A DNA stretch of 64,000 nucleotides from Zeus faber (GCA_960531495.1 CAUIJY010000075.1:2170001-2234000); one strand, 5' to 3'. Shown: positions 13,192 through 23,890, numbered from the stretch's first letter. The notes: generated from the letters alone by a model not told the origin. Made by a program: numbers and translations.

Positions 13192-16100
13192 GGCCTAAAA
13201 CTGGTTGACAAACAAGACTTTAGCAGCACATACTAGTTTATCATTGTATTTAAACTGTCTGACACTGTCACATAGAGTAATGACTGAAGTGTTTAACCGT
13301 TCCGCCAAATCGACGTTTAAATCGACTGAAAATGCGTTTTTTCCCACGTGTAGACTTTGATGAAAATTATCTGAACTCGAAAAATACATTTTATATGGGC
13401 CTAAAACTGGTTGACAAACAAGACTTTAGCAGCACATACTAGTTCATCATTGTATTTAAACTGACTGACACTGTCACATAGAGTAATGACTGAAGCGTTT
13501 AACCGTTCCGCCAAATCGACGTTTAAATCGACTGAAAATGCGTTTTTTCCCACGTGTAGACATTGATGAAAATTATCAGAACTCGAAAAATACATTTTAT
13601 ATGGGCCTAAAACTGGTTGACAAACAAGACTTTAGCTGCACATACTAGTTTATCATTGTATTTAAACTGTCTTTGAGAAAGACTTAAGAAGCAAAATAAT
13701 TGTTCCTCATATTAATTAAAGTTATATGGTGTACTGCAGCATTCTGAATCATTCACCTACAAAGAGACAATGGTTCGGTGTTTCTCTAATTCACAGCAAA
13801 TCGTCCAAAGTTCTGAATATGATCATAACTCCACAAATACATGTTAGATGGGCCTAGAACTCTGTGAGAAACACTTAAGAAGCACATAATAGTTCATCAT
13901 ATTAATTAAATTTCTATGCTGTACTGCAGTATACTGAATCATGCACCTACAAAGAAACAATTGTTCGGTGTTTCTCTAATTCAGCTAGACAGCAAATCGT
14001 CCAAAGTTCTGAATATGATCATAACTCCACAAATACATGTTAGATGGGCCTAGAACTCTGTGAGAAACACTTAAGAAGCACATAATAGTTCATCATATTA
14101 ATTAAATTTCAATGCTTTACTGCAGCATTCTGAATCATTCACCTACAAAGAGACAATGGTTCGGTGTTTCTCTAATTCAGCTCGACAGCAAATCGTCCAA
14201 AGTTCTGAAAATGATCATAACTCGAAAAATACATTTTATAAGGGCCTAAAACTGGCTGACAAACAAGACTTTAGTAGCACATACTAGTTTATCATTGTAT
14301 TTAAACTGTCTGACACTGTCACAGAGTAATGGCTGAAGCGTTTAACCGATCCGCCTTTTCGACGTTTAAATCGGCTGAAAATGCGTTTTTTCCCACATGT
14401 GTAGACTTTGATGAAAATTATCATAACTCGAAAAATACATTTTATATGGGCCTAAAACTGGTTGACAAACAACACTTTAGCAGCACATACTAGTTTATCA
14501 TTGTATTTAAACTGTCTTTGCGAAAGACTTAAGAAGCACATAATTGTTCCTCATATTAATTAAAGTTATATGGTGTACTGCAGCATTCTAAATCATGCAC
14601 CTACAAAGAGGCAATGGTTCGGTGTTTCTCAAATTCAGCTAGACGGAAAATCGTCCAAATTTCTGAAAATGATCATAACTCGAAAAATACATTTTATATG
14701 GGCCTAAAACTGGTTGACAAACAACACTTTAGCAGCACATACTAGTTCATCATTGTATTTAAACTGTCTGACACTGTCACATGGAGTAATGACTTAAGCG
14801 TTTAACCGATTCGCCTTTTCGACGTTTAAATCGACTGAAAATGCGTTTTTTCCCACATGTGTAGACTTTGATGAAAATTATCAGAACTCGAAAAATACAT
14901 TTTATATGGGCCTAAAACTGGTTGACAAACAAGACTTTAGCAGCACATACTAGTTTATCATTGTATTTAAACTGTCTTTGAGAAAGACTTAAGAAGCACA
15001 TAATAGTTCCTCATATTCATTAAAGTTATATGGTGTACTGCAGCATTCTAAATCATGCGCCTACAAAGAGACAATGGTTCGGTGTTTCTCTAATTCAGCT
15101 AGACAGCAAACGGTCCAAAATTCGGAAAATGATCATAACTCGAAAAATACATTTTATATGGGCCTAAAACTGGTTGACAAACAACACTTTAGCAGCACAT
15201 ACTAGTTCATCATTGTATTTAAACTGTCTGACACTGTCACATGGAGTAATGACTTAAGCGTTTAACCGATTCGCCTTTTCGACGTTTAAATCGACTGAAA
15301 ATGCGTTTTTTCCCACATGTGTAGACTTTGATGAAAATTATCAGAACTCGAAAAATACATTTTATATGGGCCTAAAACTGGTTGACAAACAAGACTTTAG
15401 CAGCACATACTAGTTTATCATTGTATTTAAACTGTCTTTGAGAAAGACTTAAGAAGCACATAATAGTTCCTCATATTCATTAAAGTTATATGGTGTACTG
15501 CAGCATTCTAAATCATGCGCCTACAAAGAGACAATGGTTCGGTGTTTTTCTAATTCAGCTAGACAGCAAACGGTCCAAAGTTCGGAAAATGATCATAACT
15601 CGAAAAATACATTTTATATGGGCCTAAAACTGGTTGGCAAACAACACATTAGCAGCACATACTAGTTTATCATTGTATTTACACTTTCTGACACTGTCAC
15701 ATAGAGTAATGACTGAAGCGTTTAACCGTTCCGCCAAATCGACGTTAAAATCGGCTTAAAATGCATTTTTTCCCACATGTGTAGACTTTGATGAAAATTA
15801 TCAGAACTCGAAAAATACATTTTATTTGGGCCTAAAACTGGTTGACAAACAAGACTTTAGCAGCACATACTAGTTTATCATTGTATTTAAACTGTCTTTA
15901 GGAAAGACTTAAGAAGCACATAATTGTTCCTCATATTAATTAAAGTTATATGGTGTACTGCAGCATTCAAAATCATGCACCTACAAAGAGACAATTGTTC
16001 GGTGTTTGTCTAATTCAGCTAGACAGCAAATCGTCCAAAGTTCTGAACATGATCATAACTCGAAAAATACATTTTAAATGGGCCTAAAACTGTTTGAAAA

Positions 16101-16950
16101 ACAACACTTAAGCAGCACATACTAGTTTATCATTGTATTTAAACTGTCTGACACTGTCACATAGTAATGGCTGAAGCGTTTAACCGTTCCGCCAAATCGA
16201 CGTTTAAATCGGGTGAAAATGCGTTTTTTCCCACATGTGTAGACTTTGATGAAAATGATCATAACTCGAGAAATACATTTTATATGGGCCTAAAACTGGT
16301 TGACAAACAACACTTTAGCAGCACATACTAGTTTATCATTGTATTTAAACCGTCTTTGAGAAAGACTTAAGCACATAATTGTTCCTCATATTAATTAAAA
16401 TTATATGGTGTACTGCAGCATTCTGAATCATTCACCTATAAAGAGACATTGGTTCGGTGTTTCTCTAATTCAGCAAGGCAGCAAACCGTCCAAAATTCTG
16501 AAAATACTCATAACTCGAAAAATACATTTTATATGAGCCTAAAACTCGTTGACAGACAACACTTTAGCAGCACATACTAGTTCATCATAGTATTTAAACT
16601 GTCTGACACTGTCGCACAGAGTAATGACTGTAGCGTTTAACCCATCCGCCTTTTCGGCGTTTAAATCGGCTGAAAATGCGTTTTTTCCCACATGTGCAGA
16701 CGTTGATAAAAATAATCATTACTCGAAAAATAAATGTTAGAAGGACCTACAACTGTTTGACAAACAACACTTTAGCAGCACATACTAGTTCATCATAGTA
16801 TTTAAACTGCCTGACACTGTCACACAGAGTAATGACTGTAGCGTTTAACCGATCCGCCTTTTCGACGTTTAAATGGGCTGAAAATGCGTTTTTTTACTCG
16901 ACAAATACATGTTTGACCTTTTGTCTGATCCTGCCACACAGAGTAATTCG
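13192..16950. repeat. Diverged edge of the satellite array
   Basis: The regular higher-order order breaks down after two A units and one B unit. Two C units stand in tandem, followed by largely alternating A and B units near 14242, 14454, 14700, 14908, 15160, 15368, 15620, 15828, 16080 and 16288, and then two increasingly diverged A units near 16535 and 16742. Substitutions and short indels rise toward 16950, as is usual at an array edge that is no longer homogenised. Confidence 0.8.
13850..14241. repeat. Tandem pair of C monomers
   Basis: GGGCCTAGAACTCTG begins near 13850 and again near 14046. This is the only place in the window where two C units follow one another directly. It shows that C can be a self-standing tandem unit and is not just part of the B composite. 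Confidence 0.8.
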
Positions 16951-17507
16951 TGGAGATTTTATTTTTTATTTATTTATTTTCAACCCATCCTGTCAGCATG
17001 CTGGGCATACAACAAAGAGTATTTGCATGCCATTGCATCTAGGACAGAGTTAGTCCGCAAGTGTAGCTCAAGTTCTCCACCTGCAATGCAACACTTTATT
17101 AATTCTTAAATCATCAAGAACTGCTGCAATAATTCTGTCCAGTGGATGACCTGTAGGATGACAAGAGCACAGTTTTTGGTCAAAGAGAACCACCACCAAC
17201 CCCCCTCTTTGGAAAAACTATTTATCATGTTTGGGTCTATAAACAACTGATCAATACCCCAAGAGGGAGAGAATCATGGCCGGTGAGACAATTAAACATA
17301 GAACCTGAAAACATTTACACAAAAAAATTAACATTGGACGACAACATGTAATGAAAAACAGTTGATTAGGTCCAGGAAAACTGGAATGACAAATGGTCAC
17401 CTGGCCTCTTCCTGTCATAGTTATGGCAGTAAATGAGGGAGAAAAGGAGAGTAATGCAACCAGAAGGCTGCTGGGGTGCATTCAAAGAAGGTGTGGTGGT
17501 GTGTGCA

Positions 17508-17525
17508 TGTGTGTGTGTGTGTGTG
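17508..17525. repeat. (TG)n microsatellite
   Basis: A short uninterrupted TG run beside a less regular GTGTGCATG stretch. Confidence 0.85.
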
Positions 17526-17965
17526 ATAGGACCGCCTGTCTGTCCATCCCGGAAAACCCCAGTGCTAAATGTGTACTGTTGCCTATTGCAGTCAAAATTG
17601 CGGGGTTGGGGATGCAAGTCCTTCAGGCAAGTCGACCCTGAATCACTCACACCCCTCCTGCCCCGCAGACCCTGGTCTGGTGGAGTGTTGCTTGGAGTAG
17701 GATTCGTGTGCGAGTGTATGCATTCTAAGCCAATATGAGTCGGATTAACATTTCGTAACGGACGAGAAGCACGCTGGGGCAGGAGCGTGACAGGCAAGAT
17801 GGCAGCTGCCCGCTGCATCCCCACCTATATAGCTTGCACCCCACCCATCCCGCAAGCCCTAGGCCTATTGTGTGGTGTATTTGTGAATATAAGTTTTGGC
17901 ACTGGGAGAGATAGGCGAATCGCGACCAGATCGATGCAGGGGCGCGGCGCCCAAACACACAACCA

Positions 17966-17992
17966 CGCCCCACACCAACACAGTGTGGGGCG
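17966..17992. other. Perfect 10-bp stem, 7-base loop
   Basis: CGCCCCACAC at 17966-17975 is exactly complementary to GTGTGGGGCG at 17983-17992. The loop is CAACACA. It sits 10 bases before the point where the satellite resumes, so it may be part of the end of the inserted sequence. No T-run follows, and a bacterial-type terminator is not expected in this context. Confidence 0.7.
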
Positions 17993-18002
17993 CACATACA
18001 AG

Positions 18003-18052
18003 CTTTTAACCTAACCGCCTTTTCAGCATTTTAAATCGTCTGACAATACGTT
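18003..18052. repeat. Satellite monomer remnant
   Basis: TTTTAACCTAACCGCCTTTTC, then a segment matching GTTTAAATCGGCTGAAAATGCGTT of A monomers with several substitutions. It continues the monomer that stops near 16947, which shows the two pieces were once contiguous. Confidence 0.7.
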
Positions 18053-19300
18053 ATCTTCTATCTTCTCTCTTCTATCCTCCTTTCCCTCATGAAAATGAGG
18101 GAGTGGATGAAGGTAGAGTGTACAGCTCGATCCGGCGTAGTAAGTTGAGTAAGTAAAGGACGTTTATGAAAATGAAAGATGAAGTTGGTTAAAACCCATC
18201 CCCCCATCCCCAATTGGTTAAAACCAATTAGGATTTTTATTGGAAGAAAACAAAGAAAATAAAAGGAGTTTATTCCAAAAAATGGGTGGAGCTATGCCCC
18301 ATAAATTCAGATGTGCCGAGGAGCTAACTTCATTCTGAACCTACAGAAGACCCTGACACAAAGTAGGAACACAAGACACCTCTAAATACTTACCTATTAA
18401 ACGTAACCTTTTATTTTTTTTTTATAATTTACCATACCAACCTTGACATGGCATAATTGCATGAAGCATTAGTAAATTGGTCATTCAAAATTAATGTTTA
18501 GCAAAACTCTTAACATAAATCATTCTAAATTAATGCTTAGCAAAACTCTTTGCCTACCCACAATCGAGCATAACCCAAATTGAACTCCAATTGGCTATGG
18601 GACACACTCCGAGGCTTGATCAACCACGGGAGGGCCTTCCTCAGGCGAGGGTGTCTAGTGATAATGGTCAAACACCTCATGGTCCTGGGGTCCACTACTG
18701 ATGATGTGTCCCAAAAATTCAGACCCAATCCTGATACAGAAATACAGTTTCAAAACTGATTTAAAAGCCACATTAAAAAAATCAGTTCCAATACAAACAC
18801 AGAAATACAGTTAAAAACCAACTTAAAAGCCATACTAAAAAATTTAGATGCAACCAAAACACGGTTGTTCTGCCTCCCGGTGCGCCCCCCGCGCAGTCAG
18901 TATTGCAACATCATAGCATTTGGATGATAGTATAATAATATAATAGTAAAATCAGAACAGGCATAAACAGATCAAGGCACACTCAGCCAATCTGATCATG
19001 TCCCAGACCCGGATTAACATCTCTTCCATCAGCCTCTTCACTGCCCTTGAGAAAGCACAATTTGTGAGATAATTCATGTTATTGTTGTATGTATACAATG
19101 TGGGAGCTATGACAACGTATTAACACGTTATCTACATCTGCATAGAGATTGATCGTTTATCTGCATATTTCTCTACTGTTCCACAGTTTTACACCGCTTT
19201 CATTAACGATACCAAAAGTGCGCTCCTGTCTCTGGGTACTTATTGCAAGAGTGTTTAGCTCGCTGTATAGCCAAGTACAGCTACATGTGGTGAGGGCTTA
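18053..19300. other. Anonymous AT-rich stretch
   Basis: No gene recognised. Small structures seen: a 7-bp hairpin with a GAAA loop (CCCTCAT/ATGAGGG near 18084), a direct repeat about 40 bp apart around TTAATGTTTAGCAAAACTCTT (near 18490 and 18531), and a looser duplication of an ACAGAAATACAGTT motif (near 18736 and 18804). A 63-codon minus-strand frame at 18537-18728 has no recognisable motif. Confidence 0.5.
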
Positions 19301-19690
19301 AGAGTAAAAAGATTGGCCTCACCTCAAGGCATTGCTGAGAGCAATGATGTCAGAACACCCAGGGCCCACGGAACCCTCAGACCCCTCGGAAGGCTGAGGC
19401 TCCACAGAACTCGTGGGCCCAAACAGACAGCCAGGCTTGGAGGAACGGGCAAAAGGCCTGGACCGCAGTGGCAGTACAACTTTGAGTGCGCAAAGCGGGC
19501 TTGGCAACGCATCCAGCAGGTCCTTCAAGTCGGCCAACAAGGCCATTAAGTCGGGCCAATAAGACCCTTAAATTAGCCAGCAGGTCTATCAAGTCCAGAA
19601 GGTGAAACGTCAGTGCAATCACAGTGGCATGCGCTAGAGCCGCAGTTGCACGTATGTAGGCTGTGAGAGAAAAATGCACATGATCAACTA
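19301..19690. other. GC-richer segment open on both strands, unrecognised
   Basis: The segment is open for 79 codons on plus (19313-19549) and 100 codons on minus (19377-19679). The minus frame has a leucine-rich stretch (LLDLIDLLANLRVLLARLNG). Short imperfect AAGTCGGCCAACAAGG-like units repeat at about 19527-19600, which alone can explain the open frames. Neither translation resembles a family I know, so I do not call a gene. Confidence 0.3.
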
Positions 19691-20029
19691 TTTGAATGAG
19701 GTTTTACATGTTTTATACAGGACAATAGCCTTTTGTATGTTACTTAGTTATAAAACTCGTTGTCTATGGGTTTTTATGAGTCACTCAGAGTTAATATAAA
19801 GAGACAAAAAAATTGTCTGTGTGTGTCTGTGTGTAAAAACTGTCTAAAACATTTCAGTTGTAGTATTGGAAAAACCAGACCACATTCCATCCTTCACTTA
19901 ACCTTGTGTGGAGATAAGGATAAGGACAAGAGGGACTTAAAAGAGCGTTGTGTGTTTGTTTTATGGTACAGTAGGATTGTGTCTGTGACCGAAGTTTGAC
20001 TGTTAAATCACTGTTTGGGGGAACACCCA

Positions 20030-20265
20030 GGGATATGACTGAGGATCAGAGTTGTAAATGACACCTGACACACAACCTCTCTTTGGTATAAAGCCCTCTT
20101 CGTCAGTAATAGGGGTAGACTGATCAGAACACTGCTTTGAAGCATGACGGTATCTTTCTCTTTATTTTGCAGAATAAATATCTTTAATACTCTCAGTTTT
20201 GTTTTCCTGTAGCGGGCAGATTAACCTCACCGACCACCTAGGATAATTTATCCAACAATCTGGCG
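20030..20265 (+). mobile_element. LTR-like fragment of a retroelement
   Basis: A TATA-like box (GGTATAAAGCCC, near 20088) is followed about 85 bp later by AATAAATATC (near 20173) and a T/G-rich stretch. Then comes AACAATCTGGCGACGATGATGAG (near 20252), which resembles the end of an LTR followed by a TGG-starting primer binding site. That order (promoter, polyadenylation signal, primer site) is the layout of R-U5-leader. No gag or pol follows before the hAT element, so this would be a solo or truncated LTR. Boundaries are not defined. Confidence 0.4.
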
Positions 20266-20467
20266 ACGATGATGAGACTCTCTTCATGTCCAGGTTGTGT
20301 GCCCAGCGGCAGTCAGAGACCGGCCGTAAGATATCCAACAAGGAGTCGTCTGGACAGGTCCAGCAAAGGCAACACAAGATTCCCGAAAAGTGAAGGTGAC
20401 GACTCACTGAGATATTGTTCCGATCAGGGAAGATCTGAGTAAGCTTAAAGATTGAATCAATCTAGAG

Positions 20468-21475
20468 CAGGGGTCGGGAACCTATGGCTCGCGAGCCAAT
20501 TACGGCTCTTTTGATGACGGTATATGGCTCGCATACAATTTTGAGCTAAAATTTTTCATCACAATTAACAAGTAATAAATTATTATTCTGTGTCATTTTA
20601 AAGTAAAACAGGTAAGAGAAATTACAACTTGAAAATAAAATTCAAAATATAAACGTGGCGGACAAAGTAGTCAAGCACCGGCTGCGGACAACATAAAGAC
20701 TCCGGGGCGCCATTTACTCGGCGCCCTGCCCCTACCGGGTCTCTGCTCAGGCGCAACTTGTGGAAGTCTCTGCCCACAGGTAAGGGCTTAGGGAAGGAGA
20801 TGGCTGTGGTGCGCCGACATGGCGAAAGTTTTACTGTTCATTTCAACTTGCGGCACGCAGGCCACAATTATATGTATCACTGAGGATCATTATAATAATT
20901 GTGGATAATAATGATCCTCTTGGGAGCAGGAGGAATGGCGTTCCACTGCTGGACTGCTTACGAGCCCATGCGCCGATCCCCTCTGTAAGACAGACAAACA
21001 TTAAGAAAACTCCCTGCCTCGAGTCGGACCAATCAGCTGAACAAAAGTGGACAGAAGTCGAAAAAACTTCAATATGTATGTGACAAATAATCTCTTGAAC
21101 TTGAACTTGAACTTGAAACTGAAGACCAGCTGATTCTTAAAACTTGGAACGAGCGTCCCGTCACACAGCACACAATGCAGCGTGTGAGTAATGCCGTATT
21201 GACCATGTTTGGCTTTACAAATGCATGTGAGCAGTCTTTCTCGCATCTGAGAAACATTAAGACCATCCTACGCTTAAGTTTAACTGATGGAAGCCTCAAC
21301 GCCTGCATTAAGCTTAACCTCACAACGTATGATCCAGACTAGAAGGCCATCAGCAAAACGAAGGAGCACCAGAAGTTGCATTAATGGTAAAAAGTATTTC
21401 ATTTATTATTGGTTAGCTACAGTATAAGAACAATATTATGAAGAAGAATAAAGAGAAATGTATTATATAGAGGGC
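20468..21475 (+). mobile_element. Decayed hAT-family DNA transposon
   Basis: It begins CAGGGGTCGGGAACCTATGG followed by CTCGCGAGCC, a terminal inverted repeat typical of vertebrate hAT elements of the kind whose transposase resembles GTF2IRD2/ZBED proteins. A transposase C-terminus lies at 21103-21342. Most of the transposase frame is missing between about 20650 and 21090. I could not find the matching 3' terminal repeat or an 8-bp target-site duplication, so the right end looks lost or overwritten and the end coordinate is approximate. Confidence 0.7.
21103..21342 (+). pseudogene. hAT transposase C-terminal fragment
   Basis: An open frame of 79 codons ends at TAG 21340-21342. It contains FTNACEQSFSHLRNIKT and SLNACIKLNLTTYDPD. 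The CEQSFS...LR.IKT and the terminal LN..LTTY.PD patterns are the conserved C-terminal dimerisation region of hAT transposases of the GTF2IRD2/ZBED type. The frame has no proper start. It runs back into a TTGAAC tandem repeat (about 21094-21118), and the BED zinc finger and the DDE catalytic core are absent. It is a fossil, not an active gene. The same region is also open on minus, but that translation has no family signature. Confidence 0.8.
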
Positions 21476-21479
21476 TTTT

Positions 21480-22200
21480 TTAAGTACTCAAAGATGTGTT
21501 GTACATTAAAAATGTATGCCTTACTTATGAAGTAGCCAATTTTGCATTGATCAAGAGAATCGTGGTTTTTGTCTGTTTATTTGCTTTATGTTATCCAATA
21601 ATAAAATCGACATTATTAAATACATGATTATTATAGATTATTCTTGACCCATCCTAGCAAAAGCGTTGAATGAATGAATCCTTGGGTGATTGAAATGGTG
21701 TTTGAGGCGTGTGACCGCCTGGCCGATGGATCACTCTGGAGCACGTATGGATGAGATGAGTTCGGAGACATTTTATCAGTGTCTCGGGGTATGTTTAGCT
21801 ACATGGCTGATGAAAATCGCGATTAAAAACAAGCAAATGTATAAATGTGAGATACAGTAAGCATAGTATGTGTGTTGTACACAACATGTCAAACTAGTTT
21901 CCCACAGGAGTCCTTGGTTTAAAAGTAGCGTTATAATCTAAATATCTGGTAGGATTTCTGGAAAGGATACTGTAAGGCTTTAAATTTATTTGAAAAAAAT
22001 ATAACAAGGCGAGAGAGCTGTAAAGTTAGTTGACAGGCTGAAATGATTATGGAAGTTGATGTGAAAGACAATGAAAGTGGGAAAGTTAGCAAATGATGCA
22101 TTTGGGATTCTTTGTTAAGGATGGAAGTTGGAGCAAAGAGAGTTGTAAAAGTCATTTTAGTAAAATATTGGTTCAGCAGAGGAAGCTAGCTAACTTATGA
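21480..22200. other. No gene recognised
   Basis: AT-rich sequence without recognisable coding or repeat structure. A 74-codon minus-strand frame (21931-22155) lacks any family signature. Confidence 0.5.
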
Positions 22201-22204
22201 GTTA

Positions 22205-22530
22205 ACCCGGACTAACTTCCGGGTGCGCCGTAGTATGGACACACCGGCTCTGCATTCAACTCTTAGTTTTGTGTTTATTACTATTTGTATTGTTCTTATT
22301 TTTGCATGCAGTGCACTGTCGCTATTACAATATGAACGACAAGCACTCCTGGACGTCTGTTCGACACCTCATACGGACTTTTTCGCAACTTACCGGAGTA
22401 CGTACTAAGATCTCTTTGTCCTGCCGCCACTGTGTTTACCAATACGCCGACGGAGGAGAAAGACAAGAGGAAAACCTGCCGGAATTCTATGCAGATCTCG
22501 GAGGAGATACTAAAAAAGTGAATAGGTTTG
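22205..22530 (+). mobile_element. Possible 5' fragment of a LINE
   Basis: A frame from about 22223 encodes a hydrophobic stretch followed by SLLQYERQALLDV. After an in-frame stop the same frame continues with an arginine-rich PIRRRRRKTRGKPAG segment. A 'YxRQxLLDI' motif followed by a basic RGKRxGxL segment is characteristic of the N-terminal part of several fish non-LTR retrotransposon open frames, just before the endonuclease. The endonuclease itself is not present: sequence passes directly into the dispersed repeat after about 22530. The assignment rests on motif resemblance only. Confidence 0.4.
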
Positions 22531-22554
22531 ATCTTGAGTGTGTAAAGTTTTGTG

Positions 22555-23215
22555 ATTTTTCGAGTTTCTTAAGGCCCCAAAAGTCAGGTTAACACTTCAA
22601 TTCAACACAGTGCCATGCCCACATTGTGTGACGAAAACCCAATGTTTTAATAAATTTAATCCCCAAAGTGTCTTGTAGACACTCGCGAACTTTGAAGTCG
22701 ATCTGATGAATCCCCTAGGAGTTTGCGCACATTAAATCCAATATGGCCACCTTCCTGTTGGTTGGGTGTCGGTCATGGCGGCAATATAATTTTTTTTGAG
22801 TCTAGTGATGTTACATTAATATACCCAATTTCATGTTAAAAAGTGAATAGGTTTGATGTTTTGAAATTTTCAACAGGGCGTGTCCGGTCATTTTGCCATG
22901 CCCAAGCACGGAACCCATAGAATATCAATTGCCACACTGGGACTGACGAGTGCACAAAGTTTCGTGAATTTCCAAGTATCTTTTGGAACATGAAATTTAA
23001 CGTGTTGCCACGCCCACACCGTGTGCCAAAAAATATATATATTTTGATAATGTTAAGCTGTGAAGGTGTCTTGTAGACACTCGTCAAGTTTGAAGCCGAT
23101 CCGATAAATCGCCAAGGAGGAGTTTCGCTAAAGTACAAAACATAAATATGACTAAAAAGTCAGGAAAATTAAAAATGGCCGACTTCCTGTTGGGTTTTGT
23201 GAGAAAAAAAAAAAA
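22555..23215 (+). repeat. Dispersed repeat, copy left of the provirus
   Basis: It contains landmarks that recur at 32177-32890 and, inverted, at 32985-33325: AGGCCCCAAAAGTCA, GTGAATAGGTTTGATG, GCCACACTGGGACT, GGTGTCTTGTAGACACTCG and GGCCGACTTCCTGTTGG. It consists of at least two partly overlapping sub-units. No coding frame is conserved between copies. The class is unknown to me, although similar sequences are very common in fish genomes. Confidence 0.75.
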
Positions 23216-23290
23216 TATATATATATACATATACTATAACTATTACGTACTACATATAACTATACTACTATAACTATAACATTACAGATT
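23210..23290. repeat. A-run and AT/ACTATA-rich simple repeat
   Basis: A run of A, then ATATATATAT, then irregular ACTATAACTA units. It lies between the dispersed repeat and the proviral LTR region. Confidence 0.7.
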
Positions 23291-23399
23291 GAACTAATCC
23301 TCGATAGCAAAACTATATGTGTGTATACTACAGTATACATTACATAAATTTATTCATGTACATTACTATCATTCATATAGTGGGTAATTATGAAATACA

Positions 23400-23792
23400 G
23401 TTTTATTGATCAGTCAGAGCCAAAATTAAAACATGTCTAAAGACACTGGGTGTAACTACGCAACCAGTTAGAAACCGGCACTGAAACGGTTAATCTGGCG
23501 CACACACAGCGGGGAGTCTGAAACTAGATACTCGGGAGATGGGAAATAACAAAGGCGGGACCGCCTCGCAAAGGGGGGTCTGTCGTTTGTAACAAAGTGA
23601 CGAGGAAACAAAGTTTCTGCAGACTCCTGGGTGAAATGTATGCTAGATGAGACACGCAGCTTAGGACTAACCACGTCGACGTAAAACGTTTTTTATTTTT
23701 TGGTAGATTCTCAAACCGTCCTATAAACTCTCCGTAGCTCAAAGTTCCAGTTTCATCCCATCATTCCGGATTTGGAAATTTTGAACACGACA
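23400..23792 (+). mobile_element. Candidate 5' LTR (right end defined, left end not)
   Basis: The sequence ends with CA at 23791-23792, three bases before the primer binding site, as LTRs do. A TATA-like CTATAAACTC lies at about 23720. I did not find a clear polyadenylation signal, and there is no second LTR to compare with, so the left boundary is arbitrary. This identification rests mainly on position. Confidence 0.5.
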
Positions 23793-23795
23793 AAT

Positions 23796-23813
23796 TGGTG
23801 ACCCCGACGTGAT
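23796..23813 (+). promoter_or_regulatory. Retroviral primer binding site, tRNA-Trp
   Basis: TGGTGACCCCGACGTGAT is an 18-base match to the complement of the 3' end of vertebrate tRNA-Trp including CCA. The same primer tRNA is used by avian sarcoma-leukosis viruses. It sits three bases after the presumed LTR end. Confidence 0.9.
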
Positions 23814-23882
23814 CCCATTACAAGACTGCAGAGGAGTTCCGAAAGCCTGAACGGTTGCGATACTTCCATGGGTACCCGCTAA

Positions 23883-23890
23883 AAGGTGAG
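23883..23890 (+). promoter_or_regulatory. Candidate retroviral splice donor
   Basis: AAG|GTGAG fits the donor consensus, about 72 bases after the primer binding site. This is a usual position for the major donor that makes env mRNA. Confidence 0.5.

Larger units (their letters stand above)
1..16950. repeat. Satellite array of A, B and C monomers
   Basis: A tandem array runs in from the left edge. Most units begin with GGCCTAAAACTG. Type A units are 206 bp, or 208 bp when the CCCACGTGTAG block reads CCCACATGTGTAG. Type B units are about 252 bp and type C about 196 bp. The same unit starts recur throughout, for example at 1, 207, 413, 665, 871, 1079, 1331, 1537 and 1743. Unit lengths are not all multiples of three and stop codons recur in every unit, so the 64-79 residue open frames in each monomer are not genes. 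I saw no obvious CENP-B box. Whether this is centromeric, pericentromeric or interstitial cannot be told from sequence alone. Confidence 0.97.
16951..18002. other. Non-satellite DNA interrupting one monomer
   Basis: The satellite reads to about 16947 (CACAGAGTAAT) and resumes at about 18003 with the segment that should follow a few bases later in the monomer. The intervening 1.05 kb is single-copy within the window. It contains a TG run, a strong 10-bp hairpin near its right end, and a moderately GC-rich part at 17600-18000. I saw no clear terminal inverted repeats, transposase or splice-supported gene. The small open frames here (up to 152 codons, minus strand) have no recognisable motif. 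Confidence 0.6.

Noticed and set aside
1..13600. Dozens of 60-105 residue open frames on both strands, highly similar to each other
   Set aside because: They follow the satellite monomer. Each is closed by stops within its unit, phase shifts between units, and the similarity is that of the DNA repeat. No sign of a gene family.
413..16500. Possible CRISPR-like array of repeats and spacers
   Set aside because: Eukaryotic satellite: units of about 200 bp without short fixed repeats separated by unique spacers of even length.
1..16950. Functional centromere
   Set aside because: The higher-order satellite is compatible with it, but no CENP-B box was seen and sequence alone cannot show CENP-A occupancy.
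17966..17992. Hairpin as a transcription terminator
   Set aside because: No T-run follows, and intrinsic terminators are not expected in a vertebrate genome.
17787..18014. Small plus frame starting in a good initiation context (GGCAAGATGGCAGC)
   Set aside because: No recognisable domain, and it runs into the satellite remnant. Not supported as a gene.
21069..21323. 84-codon minus-strand frame
   Set aside because: Opposite strand of the hAT transposase C-terminus, which is recognised on plus.
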